DNA from: CAYPTB01 sp964413535
GTDB taxonomy: Bacteria > Planctomycetota > UBA1135 > GCA-002686595
Direction: 5' to 3'
Length of the DNA: 64,000 nt
NCBI GenBank assembly: GCA_964413535.1
Contig: CAYPTB010000007.1
Location: 186,001-250,000, forward strand
Shown: positions 34,627 to 43,705 of the stretch, piece after piece
How positions within the stretch are numbered: the first letter of the stretch is position 1
Layout of the letters: every line of letters begins with the position of its first letter
Notes under the pieces: model-generated
What the model was told of the DNA's origin: nothing
Seen by the model: only the letters and a program-made list of their open reading frames with translations
The model's database searches: none
Program-made: the position numbers and the translations under genes

Positions 34627-35739
34627 ATGATCACCGTCGTCACGAGTTCCTTCCTCGGGCTCTCGCTCGCCGTCTCCTGTATGCGCGCCCGACCGGCTGG
34701 GGCCCTCTTCGCAGTGGACGAAGAGCCGATCCGATCTGTCCTTCACGGGCCCCTCTTCCTAGGCGAAGCGCCGCCCGAGTTGCGCACGCTCGGAGCGATC
34801 TGGATTCCCCATGCGGGCGTCGAGGGGGTGCCCGATGTCGTGCAACGCGATCGCGAGGGCGCACTCGAGATCGCACACGACGTCATTCGTCGTTTGCGCG
34901 ACGGAGAGGATTGGTACCGGCTCGCAAATGAGTATTCGGCCTCGCGCAACCGCGCGACCGGCAGCGTACTGGGGAGTTATCCGCGGGGGGTCCTGGCTCC
35001 CGACTTCGACGCGTTCCTCTTCTCGTCGGAGATCGGCAGTCCGAGCGAGCCCGTATCGAACGAACGTGGAGTCTTCGTGTTGCAACGGATGGAGACCTAC
35101 GCTGCCTGCCGCGTGATCGCCGTCCGCGGTACGGTCGATGAGGCGTGGGAACAAGCTCGAGCCCTCGCTCAGCGTGCGCGCGACGGAGAGGATTTCGCGA
35201 AACTCGCGAAGGAGCACTCGAGTCATGTCGGCAGCGCGGAACGTGGCGGCGCGTGGAACGTTTTCGAGCGCGGCCCGAACGACAACATGATGAAGCTCGA
35301 GGCGTTTCGTGCGAAGGTCGGCGACGTGGTCGGACCGCTCGAGATCCTGGGCACTCTGTTCGTGGTGAAGCGGGTCCCGCTGGACGAGATCGATCCCTCG
35401 CTCGCGGAAGACAATTGGATTCGAGTGCGAGCCCTCTCGCTCGCCTTCGACGGTGCCCAAGCGGGGTTGAAACCGCACCCCCGTGAAATGCTCGAAACCA
35501 TGGAGCTCGCCCTCGAGCTGCGCGACCGGATCCTGGAGGGCGAGGACATGGTCGAGCTGATCGAGGTCCATGACGATGATCCCACCGGCGCCACGCGAGG
35601 TGGCGACCTGGGTTGGATCCACAGGCGAACTCCCGGCCTCGCTCGACCGATCCAGAGAATGTTCTCGGCGAAAGCCGGTGAAGTCTCCGAACCCGTCCAC
35701 ACCGAGGTCGGCGTCTTCCTGTTGCGACGCGAAGCGTGA
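34627..35739 (+). CDS. Exported protein with three parvulin-type PPIase domains
   Basis: 370 residues from ATG 34627 (GGAGG directly upstream with a one-base spacer, unusually tight). A hydrophobic N-terminus is followed by three parvulin-like units at about 50-155, 160-250 and 260-370. Units two and three keep hallmark turns (SSHVGSAERGGAWNVF, GATRGGDLGWIHRRTPG). Unit one is more degenerate (RATGSVLGSYPRGVL). Parvulins of this kind assist folding of outer-membrane or secreted proteins, as SurA does with two domains. Its stop overlaps the family 2 glycosyltransferase by GTGA. Confidence 0.82.
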   Translation: MITVVTSSFLGLSLAVSCMRARPAGALFAVDEEPIRSVLHGPLFLGEAPPELRTLGAIWIPHAGVEGVPDVVQRDREGALEIAHDVIRRLRDGEDWYRLANEYSASRNRATGSVLGSYPRGVLAPDFDAFLFSSEIGSPSEPVSNERGVFVLQRMETYAACRVIAVRGTVDEAWEQARALAQRARDGEDFAKLAKEHSSHVGSAERGGAWNVFERGPNDNMMKLEAFRAKVGDVVGPLEILGTLFVVKRVPLDEIDPSLAEDNWIRVRALSLAFDGAQAGLKPHPREMLETMELALELRDRILEGEDMVELIEVHDDDPTGATRGGDLGWIHRRTPGLARPIQRMFSAKAGEVSEPVHTEVGVFLLRREA

Positions 35740-36542
35740 CGGTCTTCCCGGAAGGAAGTCCGGCCGTCGAGAGGTACTGGAGCAGGGACGAAGAGCGTCC
35801 TCGCGTGGGAATGGTCATCCCGGCGTTCGACGAGGAAGAGGCTCTGCCGCTCGTCCTTGCAGAGCTACCCGCCGGCATCCTCGCGCGGCTCGTCGTGGTG
35901 GACAACGGCTCACGCGACAGGACGGCCGAAGTCGCCCGAGAGCGAGGCGCCGAGGTCGTTGGGGAGCCGCGGCGAGGATACGGCCAGGCTTGTCTTGCGG
36001 GTGTTGCCCGCTTGCTCGATCCCAACGCATTCGAGCGCGCGCTTCGCGAGGACGACGTGATCGTATTCCTGGATGGAGACCACTCGGACTATCCCGAGGA
36101 TCTGTCAGCCCTGCTCGAACCCCTTCTCCTGGACCGCGCAGACTTCACGATCGGGTCACGGATCGCGGGAGGTGCGGACATGCTGGCAATGCTCCCGCAA
36201 GCGTGGTTCGGGAACCGCCTGGCCTGTTTCCTCATGCTTCTCTTGTTCGGGGCGAGGTATACGGATCTAGGCCCCTTTCGCGCGATCCGCGTTCGCGCTC
36301 TGCGCCATCTCGACATGTCCGATCGCACTTTCGGATGGACGATCGAGATGCAGCTCAAGGCGCACGCCGCACGTATGCGAGTCGTGGAGATTCCCGTGCG
36401 CTATCGTCCGCGCATCGGTCGCAGCAAGATCACGGGAACGCTGTCGGGGACTCTTCGCGCGGGCTGGAAGATCCTCGGATGGATCTTCAGTTGGCGTATT
36501 CGCTCGTGGTTGACGCCGGGTCGAATCCCCAGGTACCCGTGA
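35736..36542 (+). CDS. Glycosyltransferase family 2 (polyprenyl-phosphate sugar transferase-like)
   Basis: 268 residues from GTG 35736. Motifs: GMVIPAFDEEEALPLVLAEL, VVDNGSRDRT, VIVFLDGDHSDYPED (the acidic nucleotide-sugar site) and DLGPFRAIRVRALRHLDM, with a GRSKITGTLSG end. This matches the DPM1-like GT2 enzymes that put sugars on lipid carriers or act on envelope glycans. It is coupled to the parvulin gene. Its last 56 bases overlap the convergent lipoprotein gene. Confidence 0.88.
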   Translation: MTVFPEGSPAVERYWSRDEERPRVGMVIPAFDEEEALPLVLAELPAGILARLVVVDNGSRDRTAEVARERGAEVVGEPRRGYGQACLAGVARLLDPNAFERALREDDVIVFLDGDHSDYPEDLSALLEPLLLDRADFTIGSRIAGGADMLAMLPQAWFGNRLACFLMLLLFGARYTDLGPFRAIRVRALRHLDMSDRTFGWTIEMQLKAHAARMRVVEIPVRYRPRIGRSKITGTLSGTLRAGWKILGWIFSWRIRSWLTPGRIPRYP

Positions 36543-36858
36543 TGCTGGCGAAGCGAATACTGATGATGTCGAAGACCCAATCGAAAGGCCCGAGGTAAGG
36601 GAAGACGAACTCGCGCTCGATCCGCATGTTCGGCTGCCGAGCGTCCGAGAGATTCTCGCGCGGGATGTCGATCGCGCGCTTGGGGAGGTCGATCGAGAGG
36701 ATCGTGAAGGCGACGCCGTTGGCGTAGAACTCGCCGTGGCTCTCGGACTGTCGTGTGAACTCCATGCTCGAGCAACCACTGGCCGCCATCGACAGGAGGA
36801 GCGCGAGATGAACAGTGGGACGGGGCCAAAGACGCACTCTGCACATGGGACGCAACAT
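36487..36858 (-). CDS. Small conserved-type lipoprotein
   Basis: 123 residues from ATG 36858. An alternative ATG at 36846 gives a cleaner signal. The lipobox SMAASGC is followed by SSMEFTRQ. The rest is a compact beta domain (FTILSIDLPKRAIDI, VFPYLGPFDWVFDIISIRFA, GTWGFDP). I have seen similar hypothetical lipoproteins in Planctomycetota but know no function. Its 3' end overlaps the end of the family 2 glycosyltransferase gene by 56 bases in the opposite orientation. Confidence 0.6.
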   Translation of the reverse strand: MLRPMCRVRLWPRPTVHLALLLSMAASGCSSMEFTRQSESHGEFYANGVAFTILSIDLPKRAIDIPRENLSDARQPNMRIEREFVFPYLGPFDWVFDIISIRFASITGTWGFDPASTTSEYAN

Positions 36859-36909
36859 AGCTGGCGAAGCCGAGGCGAACTACCCCGTCGACCGCTAAGC
36901 TAGCGCGAG

Positions 36910-38103
36910 ATGGGCAAGATTCCCGAACCCCACGAGTTCGCGAACCTGGTGGAAGCCCACTTGCACGGTTTTCACGCCCGGTACGGACCGCGAGACGCTC
37001 GCGTGTTCTTCTCGCCTGGACGCGTCAATCTCATGGGGGCGCATCTCGACTACAACGGTGGACCCGTGATGCCCCTGGCTGTCCATGCCGGGACGATCGT
37101 GGCGTCGCGGCCCAGGGGAGATCGCCGCCTGCGTCTCGCCTCGACTCTCGACGGAGAGGAGCGGACGTTCCGGCTCGACGACCTCCCCTCCGCTCCACTC
37201 TCTTCGTGGGTCGACTACCCGCTCGGTGTCGTGCGGTTCGTTCTCGAGCGAACCGGTTCCGAAGCCTGCGGCCTGGACCTGCTATTCGGAGGGAATCTTC
37301 CGATCGGCGCAGGGCTCTCGTCCTCGGCTTCGATTTGCGTCGGTACCGCGCACATGCTCGACGCAGTTTGGGGAACCGGACTCTCCGTTCAGGAGCGTGT
37401 GGATGCCGCACTCGCGGCCGAGCGTGGGTTCGTCGGCGTGAATTGCGGAATCATGGATCCCTACGCCGTGGGTTTCGCGCGGCCTGGACACATCCTGTGG
37501 CTCGACTGCAAGGACGCCAGCTTCGAGCATCTTCCCCTCGATCCAACGCGAGTCGTCGTGGCGGTTGCCGACACCGGCGTTCGTCGGCAACTGGCGCAAG
37601 GAGAGTTCAACCGACGTGTGGAAGAATGTCGACTCGCCTTCGAGGCACTCGCCGGATACGCGAATGGAGCACGCTGCCTGCGGGACGTGCCGCTCTCGGT
37701 GCTCGACGCCCACGGAGCACGGTTGGACCCGGTTCTCGAGAAGCGGGCGCGTCACGTCTTGGAGGAAGTCGAGCGAACCTTCACGGCGCGGCGAGCGCTC
37801 TTGGAAGGGGATCTTCACACCTTCGGAAAGCAGATGTCCGCAGCGCACCGTTCGCTGTCCGACCTCTTCGACGTGTCCGTTCCCGAGCTCGATTGTCTGG
37901 TCGAAACAGCCCTCGAGTGGAACGGCGTCCTGGGTGCTCGGCTGACGGGAGCCGGATTCGGGGGGTGTGCCGTGATCCTGCTCGCAGTCGATGCGCGCCC
38001 AGGCCTCGAGGAGTGGGTGTCGACGCGTTTCGAGGAGCGTTTCGGCCGCGCGCCCGGGATCTCCTTCTTCGAAGGGGATCCCGGGCCGAGAGAACTCCTC
38101 TAG
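36910..38103 (+). CDS. Galactokinase-family GHMP kinase with altered sugar-site residue
   Basis: 397 residues. GHMP hallmarks: GRVNLMGAHLDYNGG (37-51), PIGAGLSSSAS (131-141), NCGIMDPYAV (178-187) with catalytic base D183, and GAGFGGCAVILL near the C-terminus. Galactokinases read GRVNLIGEHTDYN and GIMDQ. Here the glutamate that contacts the sugar is alanine (A44) and the glutamine is proline (P184), while R38, H45 and D47 are kept. It should phosphorylate a sugar at C1 using ATP, but the substrate may not be galactose. No other Leloir genes are near. Confidence 0.85.
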   Translation: MGKIPEPHEFANLVEAHLHGFHARYGPRDARVFFSPGRVNLMGAHLDYNGGPVMPLAVHAGTIVASRPRGDRRLRLASTLDGEERTFRLDDLPSAPLSSWVDYPLGVVRFVLERTGSEACGLDLLFGGNLPIGAGLSSSASICVGTAHMLDAVWGTGLSVQERVDAALAAERGFVGVNCGIMDPYAVGFARPGHILWLDCKDASFEHLPLDPTRVVVAVADTGVRRQLAQGEFNRRVEECRLAFEALAGYANGARCLRDVPLSVLDAHGARLDPVLEKRARHVLEEVERTFTARRALLEGDLHTFGKQMSAAHRSLSDLFDVSVPELDCLVETALEWNGVLGARLTGAGFGGCAVILLAVDARPGLEEWVSTRFEERFGRAPGISFFEGDPGPRELL

Positions 38104-38114
38104 CTAGACGCTGG

Positions 38115-39980
38115 TCAACGCGTGCGTTGCGCGCTCTCGCGGATCAGGGCCGCGGCTGGATCGGAATTGAGGAACGCCGAATGGGGGCTCTCGAGGAGGT
38201 CGGCGGCATCGCCGGGACGAGCGCCGAACAGCAGGTTCAGAGCGAGGAGGAGACGCGCATCCGTATCGGTCGGATGATCCTTGACGTAGCGCTCGAGGAT
38301 CATGAGCTGGCGATCGAAATCGGATGGATCGCCGTAGAACGAGTGCTTGTCGACGGGAATGTCGACGAGGGTGGGATCGAGCTCCAAGGCCTTGCGCACC
38401 ACGAACGCGGCATAGTGGTAATCACCCGTCGCGAAGAGAGCGTCGGCGAGAACGAGGTAGAGCGCCCCCTCGTTGGGCGAGAATTCCACCGCCTTCGCAT
38501 AAAAATGAACTGCGTCGCCGAATCGACCCTCGCGGAACGCTCGATCACCGAGAGTCAGGTAACGCTCGGCCGCCGTGGAGAGATCCAAGGTCTGCTCGCG
38601 ATCGTTCTCGACTACCTCGGTGTAAGTGTTTTCGACCGAGGCAGGCGCTTCGGCTTGCTCGTAGACCGCGATCGTCGTGGGACTCGTCACGTAGACGTAG
38701 TCGACCCGGGGATATCGCCAGTAGAGATACCAGTCGAAGTAGTAATAGGGCGAGCACCACGCATACCAGCTCCAGTAGAAGAAGGGATGGAAGTGAGAGT
38801 GTCCGTTGAAGCCGTAGTGGCACGAGTGGGAGAAGTGATTGAAGGTGAGGTGGGAGACGGTGGGCGTCGTGACGATGGGACTACCGCCCGGCGAGACGTA
38901 TCCCCCGCCCCCCGGAGTGCCCGGAGGTGTGACCGTTCCCCGGGGGACGGCGTCCCCGGGAGCCCTCGGCAGAGCACCGCCGCCGCCCGGGCGAACTCCC
39001 GTGCCCACGTCGAGTTCCCCCGCCACCTTGCCGCCGCGACGGGTAGTCGTGCCGGTTCCGGGCGCCCGGAGGATGCCGTCCGGGTCTCGATTCCCGTCGT
39101 CTGCGCCAGTGGGTTTCCCGCGATTCGTTCGGTTGGACGGCTCGAGTCTTCCCAAGGGTCCGTCGCCATACGCGCCTCGGTCCCGAACCGACCGAAGGCC
39201 CGACGGTCCCGCAGGCGTCTCGTTCCCGCTTCGCCCATCCGGACCCATTCCGTCGGCATCCCGAGATCCCTGACCCCCGATGCCGCGATAGCGCGCCGCG
39301 ATGTCGCTGACGTCGCGCAGACTCCTGGGAGATGCGGACCGTCCGCCGAGCGCAGCGTTTCCTGGTTGGACGGATCGAGTCGAGTAGCTGCGTGGGACGT
39401 ATTGGCTCGGACGGTAAGGAGTCGGGAAGCGATAGGTGCGCGACGGTGTCGGAGTTGCGGGTTCGACCGGTGTGGATCCGTACCCCGAATCGCGCGGCGT
39501 CGTCGTGTCGGGTGGGTTCTCAGCGTCGCGCCTCCCGCCATACAGCGCCGCCCCTGATTGGCCCGCACCTTCACTGGAGCGGTCAGACGTGTATCTGCCT
39601 CCCACGGTTGAAGTGCCCGTGCTCCTTCCCCTGTTCCCGTCGTAACTTCCCGACGAGGAGCGCGAGCCCGAAGGGGGCGTGTAGTCGCGGGGGGGGGATA
39701 CGGGCGACGAGGTGCGACCGACCGAGACTCCGGGGGTTCGCCCGAAGGAACTACCGCTCACCGATGGCGTCGAGGGCCGCGAGGGGAAGGACGGCCGCGA
39801 CACGCCGCCCGTGCGGTATCCGCCGCTCGACCCTGTCGAAACCGACGGCCGACTCGAGCCCCCTCCCGACGCGCCGCTCGAGCCCCCGCCCGATCTTCCG
39901 CGTTGAGCATGAAGATCGCTCGCGATCGTGAATAGAAGGACGAGCAGAGCGGCACGGCGAAGGAGGGTGGTGTGCTTCAT
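38115..39980 (-). CDS. Large exported low-complexity protein with C-terminal TPR domain
   Basis: 621 residues with a signal peptide (LLVLLFTIASDLHAQ). Residues 27-375 are low complexity, dominated by Ser, Gly, Pro, Thr and Arg. Residues 395-430 are strikingly aromatic and His-rich (HSHFHPFFYWSWYAW, YYYFDWYLYWRYP). Residues 475-600 form TPR-like helices (AERYLTLGDRAFREGRFGDAVHFYAKAVEFSPNEGAL). The whole reads as a cell-surface or periplasmic scaffold. A run of nine G bases (39689-39697, C on the coding strand) lies in the low-complexity part and could slip. The function is unknown. Confidence 0.75.
   Translation of the reverse strand: MKHTTLLRRAALLVLLFTIASDLHAQRGRSGGGSSGASGGGSSRPSVSTGSSGGYRTGGVSRPSFPSRPSTPSVSGSSFGRTPGVSVGRTSSPVSPPRDYTPPSGSRSSSGSYDGNRGRSTGTSTVGGRYTSDRSSEGAGQSGAALYGGRRDAENPPDTTTPRDSGYGSTPVEPATPTPSRTYRFPTPYRPSQYVPRSYSTRSVQPGNAALGGRSASPRSLRDVSDIAARYRGIGGQGSRDADGMGPDGRSGNETPAGPSGLRSVRDRGAYGDGPLGRLEPSNRTNRGKPTGADDGNRDPDGILRAPGTGTTTRRGGKVAGELDVGTGVRPGGGGALPRAPGDAVPRGTVTPPGTPGGGGYVSPGGSPIVTTPTVSHLTFNHFSHSCHYGFNGHSHFHPFFYWSWYAWCSPYYYFDWYLYWRYPRVDYVYVTSPTTIAVYEQAEAPASVENTYTEVVENDREQTLDLSTAAERYLTLGDRAFREGRFGDAVHFYAKAVEFSPNEGALYLVLADALFATGDYHYAAFVVRKALELDPTLVDIPVDKHSFYGDPSDFDRQLMILERYVKDHPTDTDARLLLALNLLFGARPGDAADLLESPHSAFLNSDPAAALIRESAQRTR
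39689..39697. repeat. Homopolymer tract of nine G (C on the coding strand)
   Basis: Nine consecutive G bases on the plus strand fall within the low-complexity half of the exported TPR protein, about 290 bases from its start. Gain or loss of one base would truncate the protein, so the tract could give phase variation or could be a sequencing-error hotspot. Confidence 0.6.
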
Positions 39981-40183
39981 TTCGATCTCGCAATCCTCTC
40001 GGGCACCAGGGGACTCGAGGGCGGGGCAACTCCAATGCCTACTCTAAGACCATTTCCGGAAATCGTGACCGTCATCGTCCTTGCGTTTGGCCCAGGGCTA
40101 CGTCTACGAGGTGGGACAGAGCGTCGCAGGGGAGAGGACAATCGAAGTGAAGGGTCAATCCAGAGACGCTTGCCCTGCCTCTC

Positions 40184-41365
40184 CTATCCGTCCTCGGGAA
40201 TCAGAGGCAGCACGACCTGAACCTGCTTGCTCGATCGATCGCCTACCCGTCGAACGTAGGCCGGCAAAGGCCGAGCGCCATCGGGCACAGCGGCCAAGAG
40301 CTCGTCCACGATCGATCGCGAGAGCTCGCTCACGTCGTCGAGCACGACGAAGAGGCCCGTCCTCCCGTCGAGTGGCTCGAAGTCCGATGGCGTTCGCGAC
40401 GCGCCGTCCAAGGTGAACAATAGGGACGTTGGATCACCGTTCCCATCGACCTCGAAGCGCGCGACGCCGTCGAGGGCGAGCCCCCGGTCGGCCAGGCGGT
40501 CGTCCTCCGCGGCGAGCGCATCCACGGCGATCTCCTGGGCACGCTTCCAATCCACTCCCAGCGGAAGCTCGAATCTGCGAACTCGCAACAAGGGTACCTC
40601 CATCGTTCGAACTTCGATGACCGAGAAGGGCTTGCTCGCCCGTCCCTCGGGCCGTCTGTCGACGGGTAGGTAGAAAGCGTCGAGATAGCGCCTGCGGGTG
40701 TCCACGCGTTCGATCGTCTCCGTCCACACGACCTGGCCGCCGGACGTCAAACGCAACCGAGCGGGCCACCACCTCTTCGCTTCTTCCCTCCAACCCAGGA
40801 TCACGAGCGATTCCTGCTCGTTCCCAGCGACGTCGAAGGCGGTGAACGCCGCTGGCCGAGGGCCGTCATCCCTCGAGCCGTGGATCTCCCCGATCACCTC
40901 ACCTGCGGCCCCGGTGATGGGCGCGCGCCAGCCGTCTGCATCGTCTTCCCAAGCGAATCCATCCGGCCACAGCATGACTGCCCGACGTAGCTCCATCCGA
41001 CGTACCACGGCGTTGCGCTCGCCGACTTCGTACTCGACGGATGTTTCTTGACCGAAAGACAGGCGGTACAGGGTGGATCCGAAGCGGTAGTCTGCATGTC
41101 GGTTGCCCGCTTCCGGATCTCCGTGGCTGAGCCACCAGCGCACGCGAGCGGGGAATGCGTAGTTCGCCTCGAACCGATGGGGAAGATCCGGTTGCGAGTC
41201 GAACACCACCTCGGAGAGCGAGGTGAATCCCAATATCCCCCCGATCGGCTGCAAGGGGCCGGGGGACGTTTGGATCGCCGCAGGCGAGGAATGGGTAGCG
41301 GGCCTGTCGGCTGCCGAAGGCGGGGTCGCCTGCAACGAGAGGGCGAACACGATGACCTGAATCAA
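40184..41365 (-). CDS. Exported protein of unknown function
   Basis: 393 residues, starting at TTG 41365, which overlaps the aminotransferase stop as TTGA. The frame is open further upstream but that part lies wholly inside the aminotransferase gene. A short hydrophobic N-terminus (IQVIVFALSLQATPPSAA) is a likely signal peptide. The rest is beta-rich with alternating charged residues (AVMLWPDGFAWEDDADGW, LVILGWREEAKRWWPARL). No motif places it in a family I know. The 203-base gap to 39981 separates it from the TPR gene. Confidence 0.6.
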   Translation of the reverse strand: MIQVIVFALSLQATPPSAADRPATHSSPAAIQTSPGPLQPIGGILGFTSLSEVVFDSQPDLPHRFEANYAFPARVRWWLSHGDPEAGNRHADYRFGSTLYRLSFGQETSVEYEVGERNAVVRRMELRRAVMLWPDGFAWEDDADGWRAPITGAAGEVIGEIHGSRDDGPRPAAFTAFDVAGNEQESLVILGWREEAKRWWPARLRLTSGGQVVWTETIERVDTRRRYLDAFYLPVDRRPEGRASKPFSVIEVRTMEVPLLRVRRFELPLGVDWKRAQEIAVDALAAEDDRLADRGLALDGVARFEVDGNGDPTSLLFTLDGASRTPSDFEPLDGRTGLFVVLDDVSELSRSIVDELLAAVPDGARPLPAYVRRVGDRSSKQVQVVLPLIPEDG

Positions 41366-42522
41366 CTCAGGCGCTCCCTGAGAACCGCGGCGGCACGCTC
41401 GAGCGTTGCGATTTGCTTGGCGAAGCAGAACCGGACGAGGCTTCGGCCATCTGCGGGATTCGCGAAGAAGCTCGAGCCGGGGACGCAGGCGACTCCGCCG
41501 TTCGCAACGAGTTCCATCGCAAAACCAGTCCCGTCTTGATTCGTGAGCTGGCTCACGTCGCACATGATGTAGTAGGCGCCCCTCGGGCTGAAAGCTGTGA
41601 ACCCGGTATCACGAAGCGCGCTGAGCAGGAGGTCGCGGCGCTTCTCGTAGTCCCGCGCGAGGTCCTCGAAGTAGGAACGGTCGAAGCCGAGAGCCTCGGC
41701 GGCGGCTTCCTGGAGCGGAGCCGGCGCGCCGACCGTCAAGAAGTCGTGGACCTTGCGGATCGCACTCGTTATGTCTCGAGGGGCGACGCACCAGCCCACT
41801 CGCCAGCCCGTTGCGGACCACGTCTTCGAGAGCCCCGAGATCGTGATCGATCGCTCTTCCATCTCCGGGAGCGAAGCGATCGAAACGTGGCGTGCGCCAT
41901 CGAAGAGGATGTACTCGTAGATCTCGTCGGTGACCGCCACGCAGTCGCGCTCGCGACACAAGCTGGCGATCAGCTCGAGTTCTTCGAGCGTGAAGACCTT
42001 CCCCGTCGGATTGTGAGGCGTGTTGATCACGATGGCCTTCGTTCGCCGGCCGAAAGCCTGCTCCAGCTCGGTCGGGTCGAAGCTCCAGTCGGGTGGGTGG
42101 AGCTTCACGAAGCGCGGAACCGCCCCGGAAAGAATGCAGTCGGGACCGTAGTTCTCGTAGAAGGGCTCGAAGATCACGACCTCGTCACCTGGATCGAGGA
42201 TGGCCATCAACGAAGCAACCATCGACTCCGTCGCGCCGCAGCACACGGTCACGTTCTCTTCTGGGTCGGCCGGAATGAGGTTGTAGGCTCGGGAGCGTTC
42301 CGCGATCGCACGCCGCAGGTTCGGCGCTCCCCAGGTGACCGCGTACTGGTTGATGTCGGCGTCGATCGCGCGTTTGGCTGCATCCTTCATCGCTCTCGGC
42401 GCGGGGAAGTCGGGAAATCCCTGCGCGAGATTGATGCCACCGTGCTGGGTGCACACGCGCGACATCTCGCGGATCACGGACTCGGTGAAGGCAAGTGTCT
42501 TCGCCGCGACGCGAGTGCGCAT
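41362..42522 (-). CDS. Class I/II PLP-dependent aminotransferase
   Basis: 386 residues. Motifs: GGINLAQGFPDFPAP, CCGATESMVASLMAILDPGDEV, the substrate/cofactor site INTPHNPTGKVFT, DEIYEYILFDG, and SGLSKTWSATGWRVGW with the PLP lysine K233. The NLAQGFPDFP start and overall pattern match the kynurenine/methionine aminotransferase (YbdL-like) group. The amino donor is not certain. It overlaps the downstream exported-protein gene by 4 bases. Confidence 0.9.
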   Translation of the reverse strand: MRTRVAAKTLAFTESVIREMSRVCTQHGGINLAQGFPDFPAPRAMKDAAKRAIDADINQYAVTWGAPNLRRAIAERSRAYNLIPADPEENVTVCCGATESMVASLMAILDPGDEVVIFEPFYENYGPDCILSGAVPRFVKLHPPDWSFDPTELEQAFGRRTKAIVINTPHNPTGKVFTLEELELIASLCRERDCVAVTDEIYEYILFDGARHVSIASLPEMEERSITISGLSKTWSATGWRVGWCVAPRDITSAIRKVHDFLTVGAPAPLQEAAAEALGFDRSYFEDLARDYEKRRDLLLSALRDTGFTAFSPRGAYYIMCDVSQLTNQDGTGFAMELVANGGVACVPGSSFFANPADGRSLVRFCFAKQIATLERAAAVLRERLS

Positions 42523-42594
42523 CGCTGCATCCTACCAGGCCTCGTTCAACGCTCGCGGGGCGTCCTGGGGGACACCGTGGCCCAAACGTTTCGA

Positions 42595-43515
42595 TCAGGG
42601 CATCCGCTGGGCCCAATTCCTCCAAGCCTCGGTGTCTTCGCCCAGGTCGGAACCACGTAGGCGCGTCAACTCGTAGTGAATTCGCCAACGGCGTTCCTTG
42701 GGAACGCGCTCGAGCGATGCGACGAGGATGCGGGCAGCCTCTCCCATCGATTCCTCTTCGTTGCGACCGATGCTGGCCAGGGAAGTGGCTGCTGCGACGC
42801 AGACGATCTCCTCTTCGTCGTACAGGAGATCGCCGAGGCTGCGCAGCGAGGCTCCGTCTTCGAGTAGGGAAAGCGTGATCGCGCACATGACGCGCACGGA
42901 TGGCTCGGGATCGCGTAGAGCGTCCCGCGCCGTCACGAGCGCGCATTCGTCGCGACCACCCGACTCGACGATGCGTTGCAGGGCATAGGCGGCGTTTCGC
43001 CGCGTGCCGGCATCGGCATCGCGCTGCAGGAGGAGGCACACCCGCTGCAGCGGAGTGTCGGGCATGGCTAGGATGCCGAGCCCGAGGAGCGCATTGCTTA
43101 CCACCAGTGGATCGCGATCCTCGAGGGCGGAGAGCAGTGGGCTCTGGGCCTCCTCCAGCGCCGAGAAGCCGAGCGCCACCGCTGCCACTGCGCGGTTGTT
43201 CGGAGGTCCGCCCTCGACCTCCTGGATGACGTCGGCCAGGCGCAGTCGCACCTGGTTGCGGATCCAACTCTCGAGGCCGCGCATCTTGCGGTCCTCTTCT
43301 TCGGTGCGCAGGGGCCCCTTGAGGTTGTTCCACGCTCGAAGGCCCTGATCCAGCTCCGTCATCAGGTACCCGACGCTCTTCGCCCTGTCTCCGCTCGGGT
43401 CGATCTCGAGCCGCGGGTTCGCGAGGTCGGGAAACTCGATCGGTCCTTCCTCGGGCGCCGGCGGGGTCGAGCACGCTCCGAGGACGAGGAAACCGAGGAG
43501 TAGATGGGCTTTCAT
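42595..43515 (-). CDS. HEAT-repeat lipoprotein
   Basis: 306 residues from ATG 43515. The lipobox LGFLVLGAC is followed by STPPAPEEG. From about residue 75 the sequence is a chain of HEAT-type helices (NRAVAAVALGFSALEEAQ, PLVVSNALLGLGILAM, GTRRNAAYALQRIV, PSVRVMCAITLSLLEDGA). It is predicted to be lipid-anchored and to act as a protein-binding scaffold. It precedes the aminotransferase by 72 bases on the same strand. The divergent leucine-dehydrogenase-type gene begins 190 bases away. Confidence 0.8.
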   Translation of the reverse strand: MKAHLLLGFLVLGACSTPPAPEEGPIEFPDLANPRLEIDPSGDRAKSVGYLMTELDQGLRAWNNLKGPLRTEEEDRKMRGLESWIRNQVRLRLADVIQEVEGGPPNNRAVAAVALGFSALEEAQSPLLSALEDRDPLVVSNALLGLGILAMPDTPLQRVCLLLQRDADAGTRRNAAYALQRIVESGGRDECALVTARDALRDPEPSVRVMCAITLSLLEDGASLRSLGDLLYDEEEIVCVAAATSLASIGRNEEESMGEAARILVASLERVPKERRWRIHYELTRLRGSDLGEDTEAWRNWAQRMP

Positions 43516-43705
43516 GGGGGCAGGACGGCGCTCCGAACGCTCTATTCCAGATCTGGACACGCTCTGCCGTGCGGCTCCGACTCCGGCACGGTGCTCCGTG
43601 TCCGGGTCGTCTACAATACTCACTGCGCCACGGCCCATCCGAGGGGTTCGAACCGAAGAATGTCGCGGGGAGTGTCTCCCCCTTGCCAGGTTCAAGGCAA
43701 CCGCC

